64,000 bases of DNA from Niabella drilacis (GTDB lineage Bacteria > Bacteroidota > Bacteroidia > Chitinophagales > Chitinophagaceae), in contig NZ_FMZO01000003.1 in NCBI RefSeq assembly GCF_900101395.1, forward strand, positions 186,001 to 250,000, written 5' to 3'. The position numbers and the translations under genes are program-made. Below, in pieces: positions 8,317 to 17,425 of this stretch; position 1 is the first letter of the stretch; each line of letters starts with the position of its first letter. The notes below the pieces were generated by a model. It was not told the DNA's origin. It saw nothing but the letters and a program-made list of their open reading frames with translations, and did no database searches.

Positions 8317-8799
8317 TTATTGCAGGGGACCCCTTTTAAAATCGGATGTAAACGTTTCCCTGTCCGCCTCCGGGTTGTTGGATGCCGGCGATGTGGATTG
8401 TGAAATGGTCAGCTGCTGGCTGGTAAGCGTTAGCACATTTGCTTCGGAATGTTCCCCGTTTTCTATATCCTCCATGATAAGGGCTCCTGTGTCCGGCAGG
8501 TACCGGCAGGTACCCTTTGCCTGTTCGGTGATCACCCACCTGCCATCTTCCCGGTTGCGCTCATAGGTTTCAAAAGTTCCGTTTTTATAAAACAGGATGG
8601 TGATCTCTTTGTCCTCACTGGCGGCTTCGGTATATTCTTCAATAATTGCTGATCCTTTATAGGCCTTGTAATGAAAGGAGGTCTGTGTCCACAGACCGAT
8701 TATTTGATCCGGCAGATGGGTCTCCTGTCTGTCCTTATAACAGCTGGGCAGGGTAGTGGCAAGTACTGTAAGGGTCAACAGGTAAGTGATTTTTTTCAT
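8317..8799 (-). CDS. Small lipoprotein, lipocalin-like
   Basis: 160 residues from MKKITYLL at 8799, with a lipobox (TLPSC, Cys at about residue 21) and then YKDRQET. The rest has the pattern of a Bacteroidota lipocalin-like/DUF4923-type domain: IIGLWTQTSF at the start, repeated short strands (ITILFYKNGTFETYE, GRWVITE, GTCRYLPDTGALIM) and a polar tail. The longer frame to 8925 starts inside the direct-repeat region and has no signal peptide at its start, so the internal ATG is chosen. Its tail ends 12 bp from the downstream barrel gene, so both are likely one transcript. The direct repeats at 8903-8968 lie about 100 bp upstream. Ligand unknown. Confidence 0.65.
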   Translation of the reverse strand: MKKITYLLTLTVLATTLPSCYKDRQETHLPDQIIGLWTQTSFHYKAYKGSAIIEEYTEAASEDKEITILFYKNGTFETYERNREDGRWVITEQAKGTCRYLPDTGALIMEDIENGEHSEANVLTLTSQQLTISQSTSPASNNPEADRETFTSDFKRGPLQ

Positions 8800-8902
8800 G
8801 TTTTCATTCTTAAGGTTTGTAAACGTGCCGGTTCCTGACCGGCTGATGGCTTTGCAATAATAGGATAGAAAATGAGGGATCTGCTGTTTTGTGCATGGAT
8901 AA

Positions 8903-8968
8903 CAAGGGCTTGTGACAGATAACAAGGAATGGTGACCAGCCGCAAGGTCAATGTGACGAATTTCAAGG
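8903..8968. promoter_or_regulatory. Tandem direct repeats CAAGG-N4/5-GTGAC, 20-21 bp period
   Basis: CAAGG occurs at 8903, 8923, 8943 and 8964, followed by GTGAC at 8912, 8932 and 8953, giving three full units plus one half unit spaced 20, 20 and 21 bp. That spacing is two helical turns, so all units face the same side of the DNA. The array lies between the divergent lipoprotein and membrane LytTR genes. LytTR proteins typically bind paired direct repeats, so this may be the LytTR protein's own target; that assignment is inferred. Confidence 0.7.
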
Positions 8969-9034
8969 GTGTTTTGAAAGGCAGGGGCATCTCCCGTTAT
9001 AAAAAATATTATTTTCGTTGGTAAACAGCTTTTT

Positions 9035-9919
9035 TTGAACCGGCTGATCCATACGTTAAAACAACCACACCCGGGATACGGAAACCTGCGTATTTATTTT
9101 CGCACGGTGCTGGGCATCGTATTGATCGTTTTTCTCATATTAAGTATTTTACAGCCCTTTAAGATCGGGGAACGGAATATTGCAGGAAATCCTTATATCA
9201 CTGCTGCCGTATATGCCGGGGGGGCTTTTTTAACGATGAGTCTGAATGCAGTGTGGCTGCTGGTATTTCATAACTGGTTCCGGCCGGATAAATGGACATT
9301 AGGTAAGGAGCTTATCGTAATGGCCTACCAGTTTTTCAGCATCGGGCTTACGATCTGGCTGATCAACCATCTGCGGGGAACGCTCCGGCCTGAAGATGCA
9401 AGTTTTGGCAACTCTTTTTTCCTGGCCATTGCCATTGGTATCTTACCTTATATTATTGCCACTTTCGGGAGGCACAATTATTTGCTGAAGCATCATTTGA
9501 AGGAGGTGGCGGCGTTTAATGAACAGCTGAAAGCGCTGCAGGCTCAAAGCAACGGGCAGGTGGTGGCACAAACGGCGGCGGGATATTTAAGTATTCCCAA
9601 ACTGGATCATTCTATAGCCATAGATGATTTCCTGTTTGCGGAATCAAAGGGCAATAACCTGGTGCTGCAGGTGTGCCTGAACAACCGGCTGCAACAATAT
9701 ACCCTGCGCAGTACCCTGAATGATTTTGCACAGGCCAATGCACATATCAGCCCGTTGTTTCGCTGCCACCGGTCATTCATCATCAACCTGGATAAAGTAA
9801 CACAGGTGCAGGGCAATGCTGCCGGCTACCAGGTCCTATTGCATCCCGGCCTGGGCCCGGTTGTGGTGGCGCGGTCCAGTGTGCCGGCCTTTAAAAAAAT
9901 ACTTGCCGGAAGGAGCTGA
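9035..9919 (+). CDS. Membrane-anchored LytTR DNA-binding regulator
   Basis: 294 residues. Residues about 25-155 contain four membrane helices (LGIVLIVFLILSIL, AAVYAGGAFLTMSL, FSIGLTIWLINHL, FFLAIAIGILPYI), followed by a linker coil and a LytTR domain at about 195-290 (LFAESKGNNLVLQV, FRCHRSFIINLDKV). This is a one-component sensor: the helices sense something in the membrane and the LytTR domain binds DNA. The start is a TTG (9035), supported because the frame upstream is short; no better ATG begins the conserved part. The direct-repeat array ends 66 bp upstream, which suggests autoregulation and control of the divergent lipoprotein/barrel genes. Signal unknown. Confidence 0.82.
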   Translation: MNRLIHTLKQPHPGYGNLRIYFRTVLGIVLIVFLILSILQPFKIGERNIAGNPYITAAVYAGGAFLTMSLNAVWLLVFHNWFRPDKWTLGKELIVMAYQFFSIGLTIWLINHLRGTLRPEDASFGNSFFLAIAIGILPYIIATFGRHNYLLKHHLKEVAAFNEQLKALQAQSNGQVVAQTAAGYLSIPKLDHSIAIDDFLFAESKGNNLVLQVCLNNRLQQYTLRSTLNDFAQANAHISPLFRCHRSFIINLDKVTQVQGNAAGYQVLLHPGLGPVVVARSSVPAFKKILAGRS

Positions 9920-9925
9920 GTTACT

Positions 9926-10447
9926 TTAGAAATTGTATCGTGCTGCGATCCCAAAAGTATGCGCATGCAGGGTGCCAAAGCCGGAAGGCGCGGCAATATG
10001 CAGTACCGGCCGGAAATCTGCAGATAGATTTAAGGGAATGTTGCTGAACTGGTAATCCGCCCCCCCGGTTGCAAAGAGCCCGGCACCAAAGCCATCGTAG
10101 TAGCGCTGTTTGGAAAAGGAGTTGAATACGAGCAATCCTCCGCCGAGGAACCATTTGAGCCCTTCAACGCTGCTGATCTTAAAATGATGCTGGTAGGCAC
10201 CGGAAAGACTGACCCCTGTTGTGTTCCAGTATTTACCATCATAGATGGAATAACGGTTCCTTTGTCCAAATCCCGCATCGAGTTCAATAGCACCCGGTTC
10301 AGAGATATAAAATTTGTAGGAGACCGCCAGCGTGGCATAGTCTACATGGGAGCTGATCCTCAGGCCGATAGCTTTGCCGCTTTTGTCCTGGGCATGGAGC
10401 GAAGTTATAACTGTAAATACTGCAATACAGAGAAAGAGTTGTTTCAT
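9926..10447 (-). CDS. Outer membrane beta-barrel-type protein, paralogue 2
   Basis: 173 residues from MKQLFLCIAVFTVITSLHAQ at 10447 (signal peptide, cleavage after HAQ). After the signal it runs KAIGLRISSHVDYATLAVSYKF, with alternating strands, a central Gly-rich hairpin (FLGGGLLVFNSFSK) and the end FGIAARYNF typical of an outer membrane barrel. It is a clear paralogue of the gene at 10624-11139 (same length, same end FGIAARYNF/VGIAARYTF) and more distantly of 7688-8305. Convergent with the LytTR gene, whose stop lies 6 bp away. The frame upstream of 10447 adds 13 residues before the signal peptide, so 10447 is chosen. Function unknown. Confidence 0.6.
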   Translation of the reverse strand: MKQLFLCIAVFTVITSLHAQDKSGKAIGLRISSHVDYATLAVSYKFYISEPGAIELDAGFGQRNRYSIYDGKYWNTTGVSLSGAYQHHFKISSVEGLKWFLGGGLLVFNSFSKQRYYDGFGAGLFATGGADYQFSNIPLNLSADFRPVLHIAAPSGFGTLHAHTFGIAARYNF

Positions 10448-10623
10448 GAGAACTGGGTTTAGAAGTATACTGCCAGAGGAATACAAAGGTACTTTTTTTT
10501 AGAAAAGAGCTCCCGGATATTGCATCCTTCCGCTTATTCAATGGATAATATACAGGAGCATCAAAAAAACAGTCATGCAGGAGTGCAGAAAGGGCGGTCA
10601 GTCCCTTAAAATTTCATCCCGTT

Positions 10624-11139
10624 TTAGAACGTATAACGGGCTGCGATTCCCACATCATGCCCGTGGAATGTATTGTAGGCATCCGGAGCCGTAATGTGAA
10701 GGGTAGGGCGGAAGTCAGCCGAAAGATTCAGGGGGATCTTTGCAAACTTGTAATCGACCCCTCCTGTTGGATAAATGCCTACACCAAAGCCGTCATAGCG
10801 GTCCAGCTTGGAGCTGGTATTAAAAAATACCATACCGCCTCCGATGAACCATTTCAACCCCGGAACCGGCCTGATAGGGAAATGGTGCTGGTAAGTGCCT
10901 GAAAAACTAACACTGGGGGCATTCTTTCGCTCGTTATAATACCAGTAACGCTGATCGCCGAAGCCCAGGTTCAGTTCGATGGCCCCGGGTCTGGAAACAA
11001 AGAATTTATAAGAAGCGGCAAAGGCTTCATATTCAGTATGGGTACTCACGCGGGCACCAATAGCCTGCCGGTAACCGGATTGTGCGTGTGTAACGGTTAC
11101 GGCAGCAATGACCGCGGCCAGAATGCATATTTTTTTCAT
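10624..11139 (-). CDS. Outer membrane beta-barrel-type protein, paralogue 3
   Basis: 171 residues from MKKICILAAVIAAVTVTHAQ at 11139. It has the same layout as the neighbour at 9926-10447: RQAIGARVSTHTEYEAFAAS, KFFVSRPGAIELNLGFGDQ, a Gly-rich hairpin (WFIGGGMVFFNTSSK) and the end VGIAARYTF. Tandem orientation and about 180 bp spacing suggest gene duplication. An extra 13 upstream codons (to 11178) lack signal features and were left out. No catalytic or binding motif is visible. Confidence 0.6.
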   Translation of the reverse strand: MKKICILAAVIAAVTVTHAQSGYRQAIGARVSTHTEYEAFAASYKFFVSRPGAIELNLGFGDQRYWYYNERKNAPSVSFSGTYQHHFPIRPVPGLKWFIGGGMVFFNTSSKLDRYDGFGVGIYPTGGVDYKFAKIPLNLSADFRPTLHITAPDAYNTFHGHDVGIAARYTF

Positions 11140-11221
11140 TTGTACGAGATTTAACAGGAACGAGTTATCAATAAACATACCAAAGCAGTTTATTGACGGC
11201 CTGTTTTTACAAAACGAAAAA

Positions 11222-14149
11222 TCAGAGGTTGGGAATCAGTTCCCTGTATAAAGTGTCCAGTATATCCCTGCGGATGCTTAACCGGCTGAGACCCGGACTG
11301 TTGCGTGTGGGGTATACCCGGTTGGAGAGAAATATGTACACCATATTGTATTTGGGATCTACCCATACACAGGTGCCGGTAAATCCTGTATGACCATAGG
11401 TTTGCGGGGATGCGTATTTTGCGGGGTAAGGGTCGCTGCTGGTGGCATTATCTTTTTCGGGCTTGTCAAACCCATAACCTCTGCGGCTGATGGAACTGTG
11501 ATAGCCAATAAAGTACTGGATGGTTTCCCATTTGAGAAAGCGCCGTCCGTTTAGTTCGCCGCCGTTCAGCAGCATCTGATAGAGTTTTCCCAGGTCGTAG
11601 GCATCAGAAAACAACCCCGCATGTCCGGCCACACCACCGCCCAGTGCAGCGCCTTCATCATGTACCGTGCCCTGTATAAGCTGGTTGCGAAAACCGGTTT
11701 CCTTTTCGGTGGGCATAATGCGGTCCAGCGGAAAACGCTCCAGCGGGTGGTAGCCGGTGGTGGTCATGTGCAACGGCTCGTAGAACGTTTTTTGCACATA
11801 TACTTCCAGGGGCATTTTTGTAATGGCTTCTACTATTTTACCCAGGAACCAGAAATCATTATCGCTGTATACATATTTTTTGCCGGGCGGTACTACCGGG
11901 CTTTCCAGGATCGTTTTCCAGATGGTGTCCCTGTAGTCGTTCCGGATATATAGGTCCCGGGCTACCTGGGTGGTAAAGCCTTCCGTTGATGAGCTCCGGT
12001 ACAGCTCCGGCCGCACGGTTCCATCGGGGTTTAGCGTTGCTTTATAAAAGGGGATAAAAGGGACCATTCCTGCCTGGTGCAGGATGATATCTTCCAGCGT
12101 AAGCTTTGCTTTATCGGTCTTTTTCGTCCAGGGAAGGTAATCGGCCAGTTTTTTTTTGAGATCGATCTTTCCTTCTTCATACAGCTTCATAACAGAGACG
12201 GTGGTGGCCGAAATTTTTGTAACGGAGGCCAGGTCAAAAATACTGTTAAGGGCCGTGGGGTGTGTGGGATCGTACTCGTAGTTCCCAAAGGCTTTGTGGT
12301 AAACGATCTGCCCGTCTTTGGCGGCTAAAACCACGCAGCCTGGATAGGCCTTTTTTTTAATGCCTTCCTCTGCGATGGAATCGATGGCTGCAAACCGTGC
12401 ATCCCCGATGGGCTGCATATAGCTTACCTCGGTGCCTTTCTGGATAATGCCGGTCCCATATTTCCAGGTGCAAACAGTAACGGGTAAGGTGCCTGCCGCA
12501 TTGAATCTGGAGGCCAGCCAGTCTGCCGCCACATCCTGGAAAACGGCATCGTCTTCATAGGCCGCCACCAGGGATTTAGCCATGCAAAAATTTCCTAACG
12601 AAAGGGGATTTCCGAAAACAAGGGTTACCGCATTGTTCTGGTTCAGGCGCTGCCAGTTCTGAAGGGCATTTTGCGAAATGCCGTAGTTGCTGCCGCCTTT
12701 GCGCAGTGCCACATCATGAAAGCCGAGGATCACCGCATCATATTTGCCCTCTAACACTTTTTTAACAACAGTACCTCCCTTTCCTACTGCATCCTTGTAC
12801 CGGATATAATACACATCGGCATTAAAATCCTGCTTCAGCCGTTGCGCAAGCACCGTAGAGCCATCATTGTTAAATCCTATATAAGCGACCCGCTTACCGG
12901 TAAGCGGCCGTCCGAAGAACTCGTTCCTGAAACCATCGGGGTTAACCAGCTGTACTACAGTGAGGGCCTGGCGTGCTATTTTTTCACGTACCTCGTTGGT
13001 TGCAGCATTGAGGTCCTCTGTAAGGTTGCCGGTGCTTATGGGCGACAACTTGTTAAGACCCAATCGATATTTTGCCAGCAACACTTTTTTTACTTTCATT
13101 TCAATATCGTTCCAGCTCAGCCGTTTCTTTTTGATAGCCTCATTAACAGCCTTAATGGTACCGGGAACACTTTCGGGAAGGCAAAGCATATCATTGCCGG
13201 CTATCAGGGCTTCCACGGCAATAGTGCCCCCGGGAAAATATTTGGCAACGCCCTGCATTTCCAGTGCATCAGTAAAAGTAAGTCCTTTAAAACCGAGCTG
13301 ATTCCGCAATAGACCGGTAACCGCGTTCTTTGAGATGGAGGTGGCCCGGTGCGGAGTATTATCAATAGAGGGAACAAACAGGTGTCCGACCATCACACTT
13401 TGCACCCCGGCTTTGATGAGTTCTTTAAAAGGATATAGTTCCAGTTCCTGCAGCTGGTCTACGGTCTTATTGATCACCGGGAGGTCCAGGTGCGAGTCTA
13501 CTGCTACATCCCCGTGCCCCGGAAAATGTTTGGCGCTGGCCATGATGCCGGCATCCTGCATGCCCCGCATATAGGCCACACCCATACGGGCTACCTTATA
13601 CTTGTCTTCCCCGAAAGAGCGGAACCCGATCACGGGGTTATTGGGATTGTTGTTGATGTCAACCACCGGCGCATAGTTCACATGTACTCCCAAACGCTTA
13701 TGCTGCCGGCCAACGGCCAGTCCCATTTCATAAGCCAGCGCTGTATCGTTTACGGCACCTACGGTCATTTGATAGGGAAATTTGATCACACTGTCTAAAC
13801 GCATGCCCAGCCCGTATTCACCGTCAATGGTGATCATAACGGGGGTTTTGGCCAGCTGCTGGTAATAGTTGGTAAGGTTTGCCTGCCGGATGGGACCACC
13901 CTGGAAAAAACAAAGTGCTCCAACATTGTAGTTTTTAACATCATTGGCTACCGCAGCCACATGATCGGCTCCCTTATTGGAATGGGCTCTTACAATGATC
14001 AGCTGGGCAATGCGCTGGTCTTTGCTGAGGCTTTTATAAACGCTGTCTACCCATTTGTCTGCAGGAAGATTGCTGTTGTATTGGGCGTTGATAGATTGGC
14101 ATGTGAAAAGGATCAGGATCCATAATGCATACAATCTTTTATTTTTCAT
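11222..14149 (-). CDS. Fused NagZ-type GH3 glycosidase and beta-lactamase-family serine hydrolase
   Basis: A 975-residue secreted or periplasmic protein (signal to about residue 23). Residues about 35-370 are glycoside hydrolase family 3: KHFPGHGDVAVDSH near 210 is the NagZ-type catalytic loop and the nucleophile region TDALEMQGV lies near 293. Residues about 370-590 form the GH3 C-terminal domain. Residues about 600-975 are a class C beta-lactamase/penicillin-binding-like domain with SVTK (SxxK) near 640, YSDN (YxN) near 763 and HTG near 920. NagZ cuts GlcNAc-anhydroMurNAc from peptidoglycan turnover fragments; pairing with a DD-peptidase-like domain suggests combined muropeptide recycling or wall trimming. 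This fusion is known in Bacteroidota; the combined substrate is inferred. Confidence 0.88.
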   Translation of the reverse strand: MKNKRLYALWILILFTCQSINAQYNSNLPADKWVDSVYKSLSKDQRIAQLIIVRAHSNKGADHVAAVANDVKNYNVGALCFFQGGPIRQANLTNYYQQLAKTPVMITIDGEYGLGMRLDSVIKFPYQMTVGAVNDTALAYEMGLAVGRQHKRLGVHVNYAPVVDINNNPNNPVIGFRSFGEDKYKVARMGVAYMRGMQDAGIMASAKHFPGHGDVAVDSHLDLPVINKTVDQLQELELYPFKELIKAGVQSVMVGHLFVPSIDNTPHRATSISKNAVTGLLRNQLGFKGLTFTDALEMQGVAKYFPGGTIAVEALIAGNDMLCLPESVPGTIKAVNEAIKKKRLSWNDIEMKVKKVLLAKYRLGLNKLSPISTGNLTEDLNAATNEVREKIARQALTVVQLVNPDGFRNEFFGRPLTGKRVAYIGFNNDGSTVLAQRLKQDFNADVYYIRYKDAVGKGGTVVKKVLEGKYDAVILGFHDVALRKGGSNYGISQNALQNWQRLNQNNAVTLVFGNPLSLGNFCMAKSLVAAYEDDAVFQDVAADWLASRFNAAGTLPVTVCTWKYGTGIIQKGTEVSYMQPIGDARFAAIDSIAEEGIKKKAYPGCVVLAAKDGQIVYHKAFGNYEYDPTHPTALNSIFDLASVTKISATTVSVMKLYEEGKIDLKKKLADYLPWTKKTDKAKLTLEDIILHQAGMVPFIPFYKATLNPDGTVRPELYRSSSTEGFTTQVARDLYIRNDYRDTIWKTILESPVVPPGKKYVYSDNDFWFLGKIVEAITKMPLEVYVQKTFYEPLHMTTTGYHPLERFPLDRIMPTEKETGFRNQLIQGTVHDEGAALGGGVAGHAGLFSDAYDLGKLYQMLLNGGELNGRRFLKWETIQYFIGYHSSISRRGYGFDKPEKDNATSSDPYPAKYASPQTYGHTGFTGTCVWVDPKYNMVYIFLSNRVYPTRNSPGLSRLSIRRDILDTLYRELIPNL

Positions 14150-14271
14150 GCGTTGCTATTTTTCAGTTACAGATGGTTGCAAATTTAGGATAATTGGGCA
14201 TGCAAAGGGGGAAATTTGAAGCTGGGACTGTATTTGCGGGTTTTTGCGGGGCGCCTGTCCGTAAGAATTGC

Positions 14272-16677
14272 TTATTGTACATGCAGTAATTTTTGCCCGA
14301 AGATCAGGCCTCCCCCGGCGGTTATTCCCTGAACGGTGATCAGGTAGGAACCCTTCAGGTCGGCCGTAAAAAAGGAAAACTCCAGTTTCCCGGCCGCGTC
14401 TGTATACAACAGCGGCTTCCAGTAAATGGTACTCATCATTTCTTCTGTGTCCTGTTTCAGAAGGGTGCTGTCCATACCATAGAATTCGCGGGCCTGGTAA
14501 ATCAGATAATCCGTATTGATAACGGGGCCGTCTTTACAGCCGTTGTATACAACATTAAGGTTGATGCCGTTTGCATTGGTAGGGTAGGTGTTCCCGACTA
14601 CCGGCTTTTTAAAGGGATAAGGGTGGTTGATGCAGTTCAGAATGCCGTACTGACAAACATAGTCGCCACATTCATTACTGCCCTCGGCCTGAAATTTATT
14701 CCGGGAATTTACAACGACCGTTTCCAGGGTCTTGCCTGTTTCCTGTTTATTCATATCCTCCAGAAGGTCGTCGTGTTCTGATTGGCTCTTAATGACAGGG
14801 AAACCAAAATCCCGGTTGCGGGCTGCGTCAGCGGTGATCTTCACCAGACTATCGGTAATCTGGTACTGGAAGTCGTCTTTGTTTTCGCCCGTTACCTTTA
14901 TAAATAGTTTCCTTCCGTCTTTGACCAGCAGATCGCGTTCGTTCAGCAGGAAAACACCTTCCGCATCGGCATCGCCCAAACCCAGTTTGCCGTCCTTGAT
15001 GAGTACCAGCTGCTCCGGTTTTTTTACTTTTTTTTCAAACCGGGAGAGCCGGCCCTTTACTTCGGTCCTTACAATTTTTGCCGTATCCCTGCCGGTGTTT
15101 TGCAGCTGCTGCCATTTATAACGCCGCCAGCCTTTCAGCAAAAGCATTTCTTCCAGCAAGGGCTTATTCTCCATCAGCCGCCCTTGTTGATTATAAAGGG
15201 AAATATCATCCAGTTCGTTCTCTAAATAGTAAACGCTTTCAAGATCTTTTCGCATGCCGGCGGCGATCCTGTTTACGGCCACACAGCTGACCGTTACCGC
15301 GGAGGGCACCGGTTGATTGCCGGGACCGGTGATCTGCAGCCTGGCATGCACACTGTCACGGGTGCTGAAGCGCTCTTTGTTAAGGAACAGGTCTGCTTTG
15401 TTTTTCTGATCGTACCGGGCAAAGATCAGCCGTTCCGCCAGCGGACGGGCTTTATCATCGAGTATTGTGATGGAATAAATGCCCCTCATTTCTTTTATCG
15501 GGATCAGGATATTGGAAACGTTTTTTATTGCAATTTCCGGGGTGCCAATGACAATGGCGGCATTGTGCATAGTAATGGAGATATTGCGCGGCATATTGCT
15601 TTGTACTTCCATTTGTATAGAATCATTGACCACGGCGGCGGGTATTTTTATAACGACACCATCATTCAATATACCGGGGAGATCAAAAGTATCGGTTTTG
15701 TTTTTCCAGGAGGCTTGCAGGGAATAGTGGGAGCCCTTTTTGGGCCGGAGGATAAAATCGCCTTTTCCATCAGCGTTGATGAACACGGGCCGGAGCGGAT
15801 TCCCATCCTGCAGGAGCGTGGAAGAAACGGGTACCGGACTGCCGGCAGCCCGGGCTTCGCATACCACGCGGCTTTCCAGGCCATATACCAGGTCGCCCCC
15901 TTCCGGATAGAATCGGATAGAAAGCGTGTCCTCGCTTTTTTGCGTTGCCGGCAGCTTTATATTTGCCGCGTATTCTTCAGCATTAAAATGAGTGGTGGTG
16001 TACAGCGTATTATTTCCCGGGCGGATCCCTTTTTTATCAATGTAGATCATGCCCTTGCCTAATTTGTTTAATTCGATGCGTTTCGGTTTTTGTCCGTTCA
16101 GCCGGTAGGTGAATTTTGCACCCGGCATCAGCTGTTTATAAACGGTGGGAATTAAGGCAATGCTTACGCCGATTTTGTCTCCTGTATTCAAACTGTCGGA
16201 TAATGTAAGTGCCGTAGTATAGTTCAGTGCTAAGTTGGTCTTAACAGAAACCGGCAGGCTGTATTCCCCTATGGGCTTGTTGTGGTGCAGCAGGTTCGTA
16301 CTGAAAATAACATGATGCGCACCGGGCAGGGTACTGTCAGGAACCAGGAAGTTGCCGCTTGAAAATTCGTTTTGGATGGGGAATTTCTTTTGCAGCAGCA
16401 CCTTATTGGTTACATCGTCTACCCAGGTGGCGATCAGCACTGAAGCCGTATCTTTTATAAGCCCGGGATTTGAAAAAATATAGCTGGCAAACCAAAGCAT
16501 TTCATTTTTGGCATATACATTCTTGTCCGTAACAACAACCAGTGTCTGGCGGGGATTTCCGGTATTGCAGGCATCCAGCTTGTTTTGAAGTAATGCCGCA
16601 ACATCCGGTGGTGCCTGGGCGGATGCATTCAGGACCGGAAGTAAAAGAAAAAGCAGTATCGTGGCAAAACGGAGCAT
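14272..16677 (-). CDS. Secreted MG2-like (macroglobulin-type) surface protein
   Basis: 801 residues with a Sec signal ending NASAQ. The start after the signal, TLVVVTDKNVYAKNEMLWF, is the typical MG2 strand (TDKxxYxxGExxW) of alpha-2-macroglobulin-like proteins, and beta-sandwich repeats follow. At about 650 there is a TonB-plug-like piece (KTLETVVVNSRNKF) and then a Cys-containing loop (CGDYVCQYGILNC). No enzyme motif seen. The gene follows the OmpR-type response regulator by 16 bp in the same direction, so it is probably in the gldH/kinase/regulator transcript. A role in cell-surface or TonB-linked transport is inference. Confidence 0.6.
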   Translation of the reverse strand: MLRFATILLFLLLPVLNASAQAPPDVAALLQNKLDACNTGNPRQTLVVVTDKNVYAKNEMLWFASYIFSNPGLIKDTASVLIATWVDDVTNKVLLQKKFPIQNEFSSGNFLVPDSTLPGAHHVIFSTNLLHHNKPIGEYSLPVSVKTNLALNYTTALTLSDSLNTGDKIGVSIALIPTVYKQLMPGAKFTYRLNGQKPKRIELNKLGKGMIYIDKKGIRPGNNTLYTTTHFNAEEYAANIKLPATQKSEDTLSIRFYPEGGDLVYGLESRVVCEARAAGSPVPVSSTLLQDGNPLRPVFINADGKGDFILRPKKGSHYSLQASWKNKTDTFDLPGILNDGVVIKIPAAVVNDSIQMEVQSNMPRNISITMHNAAIVIGTPEIAIKNVSNILIPIKEMRGIYSITILDDKARPLAERLIFARYDQKNKADLFLNKERFSTRDSVHARLQITGPGNQPVPSAVTVSCVAVNRIAAGMRKDLESVYYLENELDDISLYNQQGRLMENKPLLEEMLLLKGWRRYKWQQLQNTGRDTAKIVRTEVKGRLSRFEKKVKKPEQLVLIKDGKLGLGDADAEGVFLLNERDLLVKDGRKLFIKVTGENKDDFQYQITDSLVKITADAARNRDFGFPVIKSQSEHDDLLEDMNKQETGKTLETVVVNSRNKFQAEGSNECGDYVCQYGILNCINHPYPFKKPVVGNTYPTNANGINLNVVYNGCKDGPVINTDYLIYQAREFYGMDSTLLKQDTEEMMSTIYWKPLLYTDAAGKLEFSFFTADLKGSYLITVQGITAGGGLIFGQKLLHVQ

Positions 16678-16693
16678 ACCACAATATAAAAAA

Positions 16694-17401
16694 CTATTCC
16701 GTATACTTATACCCCACCCCTCTTACCGAATGAAAAAATTTGGGATTGCGGCTGTCCTTTTCAAAATATTTTCTGAAATTAAGGATGAAATTGTCGATCG
16801 TGCGGGTGGTAGGATAAACATTATAACCCCATACTGCCTGCAGGATCTTTTCACGGGGTACTACCTCGTTCTTATTTTCGATAAGAAGTTTTAAGAGCAT
16901 GGCTTCCTTCTTGCTCAGCTGGATCTTGCCGGCATATTTGGTCAAAGCTTCCTGGGCTTTAAAGTCAATGATATTATCGCCAAAGGTATAGGAGTTCCCG
17001 ACAGTGCTTTTATCCTGCAGTTTCTGGTTTTTGTTGATGAGTTTTTGTATCCGGAGCAATAGTTCTTCCAGGTTAAAGGGTTTGGTGAGATAGTCATCCG
17101 CTCCTTTTTTCAGGCCCAGTACTTTGTCGTTACTGGTATTCTTGGCGCTCAGCATCAGGATCGGCACTTCATTGTTGCCCAGGCGAATGGTTTCCGCAAC
17201 GGCAATCCCGTCCATTTCCGGCAGCATAATGTCTAATATGACCAGGTCGAAATATTCATTCTTTATCGCTTCTATTGCCTGCACCCCGTCAAAAGCCGAA
17301 GTGACCGCATAACCCTCCAGTTCAAGATTTAGTTTTAATGCTTCGTGAAGATTTTCTTCGTCTTCTACCAGTAATATAGTAGCCGTTTTGTCTCCGTTCA
17401 T
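16694..17401 (-). CDS. OmpR-family response regulator
   Basis: 235 residues: receiver domain with acidic pocket (VEDEE) and the phospho-acceptor Asp57 in LVILDIMLPEMDG, Lys near 105 (KPFNLEELL), then a winged-helix Trans_reg_C domain (VVPREKILQAVWGYNVYPTT, and RGVGYKYTE at the end). It lies 24 bp after the sensor kinase and 16 bp before the MG2-like gene. It is the output of the two-component pair. Targets unknown; the downstream surface protein gene is in the same operon. Confidence 0.92.
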   Translation of the reverse strand: MNGDKTATILLVEDEENLHEALKLNLELEGYAVTSAFDGVQAIEAIKNEYFDLVILDIMLPEMDGIAVAETIRLGNNEVPILMLSAKNTSNDKVLGLKKGADDYLTKPFNLEELLLRIQKLINKNQKLQDKSTVGNSYTFGDNIIDFKAQEALTKYAGKIQLSKKEAMLLKLLIENKNEVVPREKILQAVWGYNVYPTTRTIDNFILNFRKYFEKDSRNPKFFHSVRGVGYKYTE

Positions 17402-17425
17402 AGTTTGTTGTCTTTTATCGAACTA

